From contig CALUMZ010000006.1 of assembly GCA_944321865.1 (NCBI GenBank), positions 1 to 64,000 of the forward strand: 64,000 nt of DNA, read 5' to 3'. Under the pieces are notes generated by a model. The model was not told the origin of the DNA. It saw nothing but the letters and a program-made list of their open reading frames with translations, and did no database searches. The position numbers were made by a program, and so were the translations under genes. Positions 1-7,711 of this stretch are shown here, piece by piece; position 1 is the first letter of the stretch; every line of letters starts with the position of its first letter. The DNA is from an uncultured Muribaculaceae bacterium. GTDB lineage: Bacteria; Bacteroidota; Bacteroidia; Bacteroidales; Muribaculaceae.

Positions 1-56
1 CTACCTTGCTATGTGTGATTTACACTAAAATGTTAATGAATCTTTGGGACAGCAGT

Positions 57-76
57 GCGGCACGCCACGTCTCTAC
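57..76. repeat. Copy of a short dispersed GC-rich repeat
   Basis: The 20 bases GCGGCACGCCACGTCTCTAC recur exactly as the reverse complement at 48153-48172. The likeness continues loosely on one side into an A-rich stretch ending in ATCGCATTT. The copy near 48.15 kb forms an imperfect palindrome (GAGACG...CGTCTC) while this one has a decayed left half. Bases 1-116 hold no convincing gene. Confidence 0.55.
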
Positions 77-116
77 AAGCGACAAAATCGCATTTCGGTA
101 CACCATCTTATCAATT

Positions 117-157
117 AAAGAGAGGCCGCCGGGTTGACTTACCCGCGGCCTCTCTTT
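117..157 (-). terminator. Intrinsic terminator of the galactan PUL
   Basis: A strong stem pairs 117-134 with 141-157 (AAAGAGAGGCCG with CGGCCTCTCTTT, one bulged base, then CGGGT with ACCCG). It lies about 40 bp downstream of the GH53 stop codon. Read on the minus strand it ends in CTCTCTTTAATTG, a weak U-rich tail. Confidence 0.75.
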
Positions 158-195
158 CTTAACCTAAAAAACAAACTTTATACTCAAACAAACGC

Positions 196-1251
196 CTAAT
201 CCTTAAAAGCATCAAGTGCTGCGGTGGGTGCACCATCGGCAAATGCTCCAAGTTGATAGCCGTTATTGTAGCCTGCCGGAGCTTCCGGCTCCCAGTAGAA
301 TATACCTTTGCATTGCCCCGAGGTGGCATTTTCGCACTTGTCGCGCAGGTACGAAAGCATCGCTGCCGATGTCTCAACTTCGTCATATCGCATTCCCACC
401 TCACATATCATCACCGGCTTGCCGTATGTGGCAGCCACTGAATTGATATTGGCGATACAGTCATCGACCTGTTGCTGCCAAGTGTCAACGTCGGGATAGA
501 GCGACATGCCTATCATGTCATACTTGCCGCCATTGCTTGCCAGATATCCAAATATGCGTGTGTACAGCGAAATGTTATCACCGCCATCAAGGTGAATGAT
601 GACTTGCGACGACGGGAATATGGCTTTCACCGCATCATATCCGGCATTTACCAATAACGCATAATTGCTGCCGTTTTCATAGCTACCCAATGGATAGAGC
701 ATGCCACCGCGGGTCTCATTGCCTATCTGCACCCACTCGGGCTCTATGCCCAATGCCTGCAACTTCGACAACATGTCGGTAACGTGGCTTGCAACGGCAG
801 TCTGCAATTGGTCTATGTCATAACTTGCCCATGCGGCAGGAGTTATTTGATTGGCCGGGTCGGCCCACGTGTCGCTGAAGTGGAAGTCAATCATCAGCCG
901 CATACCCAACTCATGCGCACGACGAGCCTTAATTACGACATCATCTATATTGCACCATCCACTCGTCGGATTGACCCACACACGCAGGCGAATCGAGTTC
1001 ATGCCACAATAGTCGCGCAGCAGTTGCATGCATTCCATCTGTACACGCTCTTCGGGAGTATAAAACAACTCCCCTTCTTTCTCAAGTTGTGTCAACCAAC
1101 TCACGTCGGCACCCTTGGCAAAGGTTGTACGGTCTATTACAATTTCCTCCTTCACCACCGGAGGATTGGTGATGGGGCTGTCTTCGGTACAGGCAGCCGA
1201 GAAGCCTGTCGACGCAACGGCTGCCGCCATCAGTATTTTTGAAATCTTCAT
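196..1251 (-). CDS. GH53 arabinogalactan endo-beta-1,4-galactanase, lipoprotein
   Basis: Predicted to cleave internal beta-1,4-galactosyl bonds of galactan or type I arabinogalactan side chains of pectin. The 351-residue product has a lipoprotein signal peptide ending FSAAC, which suggests outer-membrane, probably surface, anchoring. GH53 signatures are clear: IRLRVWVNP, the MIDFHFSDTWADP block, QIGNE with the likely acid/base Glu179, and MICEVG with the likely nucleophile Glu284. Length matches a single catalytic domain with no extra carbohydrate-binding module. It is the last gene of the PUL, 33 bp after the SusE/F-like gene, and is followed by a terminator. In characterised Bacteroides galactan PULs a surface GH53 makes the oligosaccharides that SusC/D imports; the same role is inferred here. 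Confidence 0.93.
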   Translation of the reverse strand: MKISKILMAAAVASTGFSAACTEDSPITNPPVVKEEIVIDRTTFAKGADVSWLTQLEKEGELFYTPEERVQMECMQLLRDYCGMNSIRLRVWVNPTSGWCNIDDVVIKARRAHELGMRLMIDFHFSDTWADPANQITPAAWASYDIDQLQTAVASHVTDMLSKLQALGIEPEWVQIGNETRGGMLYPLGSYENGSNYALLVNAGYDAVKAIFPSSQVIIHLDGGDNISLYTRIFGYLASNGGKYDMIGMSLYPDVDTWQQQVDDCIANINSVAATYGKPVMICEVGMRYDEVETSAAMLSYLRDKCENATSGQCKGIFYWEPEAPAGYNNGYQLGAFADGAPTAALDAFKD

Positions 1252-1284
1252 GATTTTATATTCTTTGTATGTTTTGATAATTGA

Positions 1285-3018
1285 TTATTCCAATGTGTAA
1301 GTTCCTGCACACAGGTCGACTGTGAGCGTGTAGCTGCCCGGGGCAAGCGACTGGTCGTCGGTGATGTTGCTGCCATAAAGGTAAAGCATCCCGTCGCTGC
1401 CGCCAAAGTTGAGATCCCAGTTTTCGTTGACATAAATCTTGAAGCCCCATGCCGACGCTTGCGTTATTTCGACCTCGGCAGTATACACCCCTGCATCGGC
1501 AGTGGCTGTCATTGCTGTGAGCGTCCAACTGTCGTCGGCACCGGCATTGATTCCTGCATATTGCACCGAGGTGATTGCCGTGGTCGAATAAGTCATGGCC
1601 GACATCGACACATCAAAGAGGTACAGCCCCTCGGCAGGAGCCGGAATGTTGCCGGTGTGCACGTCATCCATGAGTACGAGCGAGCCACCCTCGGCAGTTC
1701 CGCCATCGGTTGTATATGCCGGCGACCATTGGTTCTCCGCAAGGCAAATCTGGTATCCCCATGCCGAATTTACGTAACAAGCCCCACCATAGAGATTGCT
1801 GTCGGTATCATACCGGCGCAGGTAATTATTGAAATTCCAACCGGCATCGGGGTTAGGCCCGTCATCAATACCCACAAGGTAAATATAGTCGCCAAACTCG
1901 TCACCCGGTCCCGGTTCTACCGAGCCTCCGGCCTCAACAGTACATGTATAATGGCTCGGGTCGCTAAGGTTGAGCGTGATAGTCACGTCTCCCGCCACAG
2001 GCACTTCCACCGATATGTCACCGGCAGCATCGCCAAATTCCACAGCATCGCCATTCTGCGTGAATCCGAATGTCGTCGGGGTAGATGCACTGTCGCCGGT
2101 GTTGATGTCATACAATTCTCCATTGCCCGAGAGTTGTATATTAATGGTACCGGCAGCAGCGGCAGTGTAACTATACGTCCAGCAATTGGCATCGCGGTTA
2201 TAGCTCATGGCACCTGTCACGTCGCCACCAACGTTTACTTCCGACAACAACAATGCCGACCACTCAAATCCCGGAGTATTAACTGTGGTATAATAACACC
2301 CCGACTGACCCGGATACCACATGTTCCACGACCCCGGAGTAGTGTTCACGCTTATGCGGAATACCGTGCCGCTTTCATCGTTGCCCCATAATGTTCCGTC
2401 GCCTTCTCGCATGTACCATTTGAACCAACTTGCACAACCCACGAAACCCGTATACACGCCATCATCGTTAACCGAGTAAAGCGTTGCACCTGTTTCAGTC
2501 ATTGTACCCTTGTCAATGACGTATGCCACAGTCATGTCGATTACATACGGGGTGACGTTCACCGACATGGTGTTACTGTAAGTAGGGGCGACATTCTCGC
2601 CGAGCGACGATTCCACACGTATGTACAACGGAGCTTTTACACCCGGCTCGAAATCCAACCAGTTAAGGATGGAGTTAAGCTCGAAGTGGGTAAATTGCAT
2701 CGAGAATTCACCGGCATCGGCCTCTTGTTCCGACACGGTTGCAAAATCTTCGGTAGCCGAAAATTGCACCGTGTTGACCGATGCATTCTCGGGAGCGGCC
2801 ACCAACGGGTTGCTTAGCGATATTTCACCATTATCGCTCCAGTATACCGTCAAAGCCAAGTCATCCACTTGATTGTAATTGAGTACTATGTCGCCGCCAT
2901 TTCCCGACAGTGCCACATTGCCGGCACCTGTCACCGTCAAGAAGTCACCATCCTTGTCGCACGATGCGGCAATCAAGGCAACCGTGGCAATCAAAAATAT
3001 ATTTCTTAATGTTTTCAT
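1285..3018 (-). CDS. SusE/SusF-like surface glycan-binding lipoprotein
   Basis: Probable surface glycan-binding protein of the galactan PUL. From ATG 3018 it has 577 residues; an upstream in-frame TTG gives three more but is less likely. The N-terminus is a lipoprotein signal ending IAASC. The first about 110 residues resemble the SusE N-terminal Ig-like domain (GNGGDIVLNYNQ, then a VNTVQFSAT strand). The rest looks like a string of beta-sandwich modules rich in aromatic residues, with two similar C-terminal modules (about 390-490 and 490-577), each with a Trp-Gly core as in WGYQICLAE and WGFKIYVNE. Its place straight after susD is the classic position for such proteins. No catalytic motif is seen. 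Galactan as ligand is inferred from the adjoining GH53. Confidence 0.82.
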   Translation of the reverse strand: MKTLRNIFLIATVALIAASCDKDGDFLTVTGAGNVALSGNGGDIVLNYNQVDDLALTVYWSDNGEISLSNPLVAAPENASVNTVQFSATEDFATVSEQEADAGEFSMQFTHFELNSILNWLDFEPGVKAPLYIRVESSLGENVAPTYSNTMSVNVTPYVIDMTVAYVIDKGTMTETGATLYSVNDDGVYTGFVGCASWFKWYMREGDGTLWGNDESGTVFRISVNTTPGSWNMWYPGQSGCYYTTVNTPGFEWSALLLSEVNVGGDVTGAMSYNRDANCWTYSYTAAAAGTINIQLSGNGELYDINTGDSASTPTTFGFTQNGDAVEFGDAAGDISVEVPVAGDVTITLNLSDPSHYTCTVEAGGSVEPGPGDEFGDYIYLVGIDDGPNPDAGWNFNNYLRRYDTDSNLYGGACYVNSAWGYQICLAENQWSPAYTTDGGTAEGGSLVLMDDVHTGNIPAPAEGLYLFDVSMSAMTYSTTAITSVQYAGINAGADDSWTLTAMTATADAGVYTAEVEITQASAWGFKIYVNENWDLNFGGSDGMLYLYGSNITDDQSLAPGSYTLTVDLCAGTYTLE

Positions 3019-3039
3019 TATATACAATTTTTCAAGCTA

Positions 3040-4662
3040 TTAATAATTAGGGTTGCTAAGGTTGGTATTGACTGCTATTTCGTTGGCAGGTATGGGATAC
3101 ACATTATATCGGCTGTCGACACCGCGCCCGTTGAGCACGCCGCCTTTCCACTGCCACAGATATTGGTCGCTCGTGAAGCGTCCGAAGCGTATCAAGTCGG
3201 TGCGGCGCACGCATTCAAGGTACAACTCGCGCCCGCGTTCGTCGATGATGTAGTCGAGGTTCATTTGTGAATCGGTTATTTGTCCTTCAGTGTCAGTCGG
3301 ATCGTCCGGGTCGTTGTTGTAGGCACGGTTACGCAATTGGTTGAGGAATCCAAGCGCATCGGCGCGTGTATAACCGGTACCGCCACGCAACACCGACTCG
3401 GCAATCATCAAGTACACATCGGCAAGGCGGAACACCGGGAAATCGGTGCTTACGCCGTTGGATTGCGTGCTCGATGCTGCTTCACCGGCATCAGTCAGAT
3501 TAGTCCATTTTTCACTAAGGTAACCTGTGGTGGCATCTTCCACACCATTGTTGAGCCATGGATCGATAGTTCCGGAATTGGTAAATAACATGCAACGGCT
3601 GTCGGTCGAAGTATCTACATCGCCCCACAATTCAGAAAATTCACCTCTCACGCGGTAGGAACCCCAACCCGAAGTCAACCCGTATGCAGCAGGGTCTTGA
3701 ACCGAATTGTCGTTGCTTACCGCACCGGCGCACAAGTAAGTGGTTGCTCCCCACGATACAGTGGTAGTGGCATCGACCACAAACGGGAATATTATTTCAT
3801 TGGTACGCAAGTGGTTGTCGGCATTGAACAGGCTTGCATAGTTGGGTTCAAGGCTGTATATGTTGCAATCGATGATTTTCTTGCAATACGTCAGGCAATC
3901 GGTATATCGTCCGGTACCGGTATAAACCTCGGCATTGAGGTACAGGCGGGCAAGCAGTGCCCATGCAGCGGCACGGTCGGCACGGCCATACTCGTTGGTT
4001 CCGGGTTCAAGCATGGTGCCTTCGATTGCAGTCAACTCATTTTCGATGTAGTTAAAAATTTGCGTTGAGTTATATGCTTCGGGAAGGAAATCCACATTAG
4101 GTGTGTTTTCATCGACAAACGGGCCTTGTCCAAACAAGTCGAGCGCATAATAATATGCAAGAGCCCTCAAGAAACGAGCCTCGGCACGGTAAGCACGCAC
4201 ATCATCTTGTTCCGTTGCCGTAAAACCGGCAATCACATCTTCAGTGGTATGCTTCAAAAAGTCGTTGCACAAGGCTATGGTATAATAAATGCGATAGTAG
4301 CAATCGGTAACCCACGGGTCGCTTGCGTCCCACGACAAGTAAGTCACGTCAAGCAGGTTGTCGCCGCTTGCCCATGTATAAACCATTTCATCGGTGCCTG
4401 CCTCTTGCAAGTTGATGTAGCAACGCATCAGGTCGAAGCTCTCGCTGCCGCTCGTGCTGAGGTCGGCATCGCCACCACCAAATTCCTGTCCGGCAATCAC
4501 AAACGACACATACAATTTGCCCAAAGCGGCTTTGCAACCGGCGGCGCTGTTGTAAACGCCATCGGCACCGGTTTCAACAATCGGGTCTTGGTTAAGGTCG
4601 TCAAGGCACGACGAAAGTCCCATTGCCAAAACCGCCATTACGGTATATAATAATTTTTTCAT
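3040..4662 (-). CDS. SusD/RagB family nutrient-binding outer-membrane lipoprotein
   Basis: Lipoprotein partner of the SusC channel that captures oligosaccharide at the cell surface and acts as a lid on the transporter. The 540-residue product starts with a lipoprotein signal ending GLSSC followed by LDDLNQDP, typical of SusD proteins. The N-terminal half is rich in helical TPR-like sequence (AEARFLRALAYYYALDLFGQ, AAWALLARLYLNAEVY), and the C-terminus has the family-typical LDYIIDERGRELYLE and RRTDLIRFGRF segments. Length is normal for the family. It lies 22 bp downstream of susC on the minus strand and 21 bp before the SusE/F-like gene, so the set is almost certainly co-transcribed. Confidence 0.96.
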   Translation of the reverse strand: MKKLLYTVMAVLAMGLSSCLDDLNQDPIVETGADGVYNSAAGCKAALGKLYVSFVIAGQEFGGGDADLSTSGSESFDLMRCYINLQEAGTDEMVYTWASGDNLLDVTYLSWDASDPWVTDCYYRIYYTIALCNDFLKHTTEDVIAGFTATEQDDVRAYRAEARFLRALAYYYALDLFGQGPFVDENTPNVDFLPEAYNSTQIFNYIENELTAIEGTMLEPGTNEYGRADRAAAWALLARLYLNAEVYTGTGRYTDCLTYCKKIIDCNIYSLEPNYASLFNADNHLRTNEIIFPFVVDATTTVSWGATTYLCAGAVSNDNSVQDPAAYGLTSGWGSYRVRGEFSELWGDVDTSTDSRCMLFTNSGTIDPWLNNGVEDATTGYLSEKWTNLTDAGEAASSTQSNGVSTDFPVFRLADVYLMIAESVLRGGTGYTRADALGFLNQLRNRAYNNDPDDPTDTEGQITDSQMNLDYIIDERGRELYLECVRRTDLIRFGRFTSDQYLWQWKGGVLNGRGVDSRYNVYPIPANEIAVNTNLSNPNY

Positions 4663-4684
4663 TGCTCTTTGTTGTTTTTAATGG

Positions 4685-7660
4685 TTAAAAGTCAATTCCG
4701 ACAGTCAGCGAATATATGCGCGGACGCGGATAAACCGAGTTGTCTATACCCGATTGAACCTCGGGATCTACTCCCGAATACTTAGTGACAGTAAATACAT
4801 TCTGCACCATTGCCGATACGTTCAGGCTGAACCATTTGCACACTTGTCCGAAATTGTAACCAAGTTGAATGTTGTCCATCTTCAAGAACGAAGCATTCTC
4901 GACATAATAGTCAGATTGATACTGGCGCGTGGTGAAACGCGTATCAAGGAAACTGCTGCTGAGGTTATTGAGTTGGTATGAATTATACGACATCGTGTTC
5001 AATGCACCCGTACTCATGGCATTGCCGTTGTATACATAGTTGCCTATGCTGGCACGGAGGCTGGTGCTGAGCGTCCACTTTTTCCATCGCAGGCTGGTGC
5101 TCAAGCCGAGCATCCAGTCGGGAGCCGGAGAGTGGTACAGGTAGCGGTCATCGGCATTGACTACTCCGTCGCCGTTAAGGTCGGCATAAAGCCCCTCGAT
5201 GGGTCGGCCGGTCTCCTCGTCGTAAATTTGCTTGTATACATAGAATGCATACGGTGCCGCGCCCTCGGTAAGTGTCTGCACATAATAGCTGTCAAATGCC
5301 GTTCCGGCGTTGGTATAAGTCTTGTCCGACGAACCGGCGTTGGTGCTCAGGTTAGTAATTTCATTGGTGAGCCAAGTGGCATTGGCGCTGATGCTCCAAG
5401 TCCAGTCCTTGGTTTCTATGGGAGTTGCGTTAACAGCGATTTCCACACCGCTGCTCTTTACATTGCCCACATTCGAGAGCATCTCGCGGGCGAAGTTGAT
5501 ACCGGCCGGTATCGAAACTGTTGCAAGCAAGTCGCTCGTCTTGCGGTTATAATAGTCCACCGAACCGGTGATGCGGTTGTTCAAGAATCCAAAGTCGACA
5601 CCCACGTTGAAAGCCTTTGTGGTTTCCCATTTGAGATTGGGATTATAGGCCTCGGGACGATAGGTATACAACGGCACGCCGCCAAAGTTGGCTTGAGCTC
5701 CATTCTGGCTTATGGTATATACAGGCATGTAGCTGTAATTGGCAATACCGTCTTGCTGCCCCGTGATACCATAGCTGAACCGCAACTTCAAGTCGTTCAT
5801 CACATGATTGATGGGCTTGAAGAATTCTTCGTTTGATATTCTCCAAGCAAGAGCCACCGACGGGAATGCACCCCAACGGTTGTCCTCGGAGAAGCGCGAC
5901 GAGCCGTCGTAACGCATGGTTGCGGTGAGCAAGTAGCGTGAAGCGTAAGAATAATTAACGCGTCCGTAGAACGAAATCAACCCGTGCTTCTCATCGGTTG
6001 CGGCACTGGTGTTCACCACCTCGCCGGCCACATTGGTTTCCTCCATCAAGGCATTCTTCGATTCCCATTGCTGGTAGTCGTAACCGGCGGTGACATCAAG
6101 CGTGCTGTTGATGGCGTCAAACTCCTTGTTATAATTCAAGTAGGCTGTCAACAGTTTGTTGAAGTTCTCCTGTGGCCCGTAATGGTAATCACGTCCGCCC
6201 GAAGTAAAATAGCTGTAAGCATTGGCAGGTACATACACATCACCTTCGCCATGTGAATAATCGTAACCGAGCGACACATGCGCACGCAATTCGGGAAGGA
6301 AGTGCATCTTGTAATCTATGTCGAGATTGCCGATAAAGCGATAAACCTTGCTTTTGTCGTCACGTTGGTTTATTTCTCCGACAGGGTTTGCCATGGCACC
6401 GGTAACCACCGACTCGGTTCCGGCAGGGTGCGCTTCGTTATATCCGCCAAACATGCCATCGGTCGAATATACCGGAATGGTGGGATTCATTGCCGATGCA
6501 TTCCAGATGGTTCCGGTAGGTGCGAAACGGTTGTTGTTCCACGTACCCTTAACGCTCAAGTTAAACTTCAGGTAATCGTCGAAGAACGACGGCGACAGGT
6601 TGATATTTCCCGTATAACGAGTGGAATTGTCGGTACGAAGCACGCCATCTTGGTTGGTGTAGCCAAACGACACACGGAACGGGAAATTACGGGCCAAGCG
6701 TCCCGACACGCTCAGATTGTTGTCGGTGCCGTAGGCAGTCTTGAATATCTCGTCGTTCCAGTCGGTATTGGCAGTTCCAAGCAGCGACTTCTGCGCAGCT
6801 GTTCCGTATGTGTTCACCACGTCGACAAACTCGTCGCGGGTGAGCATGTCGGCAGTCTTGGTCTTCGTCTGGAACGAGTGCGTCGTCTGCAAGCTCACTT
6901 TTATCTTGTCGCCGCCACCTTTCTTGGTGGTGATAATGATTACACCATTCGATGCACGGCTACCATAGATGGCCGTTGAAGAAGCATCTTTCAAGATGGT
7001 CATGCTCTCTATGTCGTTAGGGTTGATGAGGCTGAGGAAGTTACCACTGCCGCTTACCGACCCGCCTATTTCCATAGGCACGCCATCGAGCACGATAAGA
7101 GGATCATTGCTGGCATTGAGCGATGCACCGCCACGAATGCGGATTGTGCTGCCCGCCGTTGGCGAACCGCCGGCACTCACGATTTGCACACCGGCCACCT
7201 TGCCGTTTATCAACTGTTCGGGCGATGAAATCAAGCCCTCGTTAAAGTCCTTTTCACCGACGGCAGTAATCGACCCGGTAAGGTCATCTTTCTTCTGCGT
7301 ACCGTAGCCTATCACCACTACCTCGTCCATGACTTGCGTGTCGGGAGTCATTTGCACATTCATCGTGTTGCCGGTAACAGCCAACGACTGCTTGCGATAA
7401 CCGATATAAGAAAATTCAAGTGTAGCAGCTCCGGCAGGCAACTTAATCGAAAAGTTTCCATCAATGTCGGTACTCGTACCCGTATTCGTGCCGGGCACAA
7501 GCACTGTGACACCAAACAGGGGCTGCCGGGCCTCGTCAATCACAGTACCCGTGACTATGCGCGCGTCCTGTGCCATAGCCGTCAGTGGCAGCAACGTTGT
7601 CATCAACAACGCCAACATTGCCAACGTGCGGCCGAGAAATGTCAATTTAATCTTTCTCAT
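4685..7660 (-). CDS. SusC/RagA family TonB-dependent outer-membrane transporter
   Basis: TonB-linked outer-membrane barrel that imports oligosaccharides with its SusD partner. The 991-residue product has a signal peptide (cleavage near LTAMAQ), a carboxypeptidase-regulatory-like domain at about 35-110 (VTGTVIDEARQPLFGVTVLV), a TonB-box-like stretch DEVVVIGYG, and a plug domain with IRIRGGASLNASNDPLIVLD and TAIYGSRASNGVIIITTKKG. The remainder is a beta-barrel ending in an aromatic-rich strand with terminal Phe (YSLTVGIDF). It begins 51 bp downstream of the GH147-like gene with no terminator between them. The galactan substrate is inferred from the adjacent hydrolases. Confidence 0.96.
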   Translation of the reverse strand: MRKIKLTFLGRTLAMLALLMTTLLPLTAMAQDARIVTGTVIDEARQPLFGVTVLVPGTNTGTSTDIDGNFSIKLPAGAATLEFSYIGYRKQSLAVTGNTMNVQMTPDTQVMDEVVVIGYGTQKKDDLTGSITAVGEKDFNEGLISSPEQLINGKVAGVQIVSAGGSPTAGSTIRIRGGASLNASNDPLIVLDGVPMEIGGSVSGSGNFLSLINPNDIESMTILKDASSTAIYGSRASNGVIIITTKKGGGDKIKVSLQTTHSFQTKTKTADMLTRDEFVDVVNTYGTAAQKSLLGTANTDWNDEIFKTAYGTDNNLSVSGRLARNFPFRVSFGYTNQDGVLRTDNSTRYTGNINLSPSFFDDYLKFNLSVKGTWNNNRFAPTGTIWNASAMNPTIPVYSTDGMFGGYNEAHPAGTESVVTGAMANPVGEINQRDDKSKVYRFIGNLDIDYKMHFLPELRAHVSLGYDYSHGEGDVYVPANAYSYFTSGGRDYHYGPQENFNKLLTAYLNYNKEFDAINSTLDVTAGYDYQQWESKNALMEETNVAGEVVNTSAATDEKHGLISFYGRVNYSYASRYLLTATMRYDGSSRFSEDNRWGAFPSVALAWRISNEEFFKPINHVMNDLKLRFSYGITGQQDGIANYSYMPVYTISQNGAQANFGGVPLYTYRPEAYNPNLKWETTKAFNVGVDFGFLNNRITGSVDYYNRKTSDLLATVSIPAGINFAREMLSNVGNVKSSGVEIAVNATPIETKDWTWSISANATWLTNEITNLSTNAGSSDKTYTNAGTAFDSYYVQTLTEGAAPYAFYVYKQIYDEETGRPIEGLYADLNGDGVVNADDRYLYHSPAPDWMLGLSTSLRWKKWTLSTSLRASIGNYVYNGNAMSTGALNTMSYNSYQLNNLSSSFLDTRFTTRQYQSDYYVENASFLKMDNIQLGYNFGQVCKWFSLNVSAMVQNVFTVTKYSGVDPEVQSGIDNSVYPRPRIYSLTVGIDF

Positions 7661-7711
7661 GTGTTTGTGGTTTTAATTTTATTGGTTTATGTGGTTTTAT
7701 TATAATTCTCT

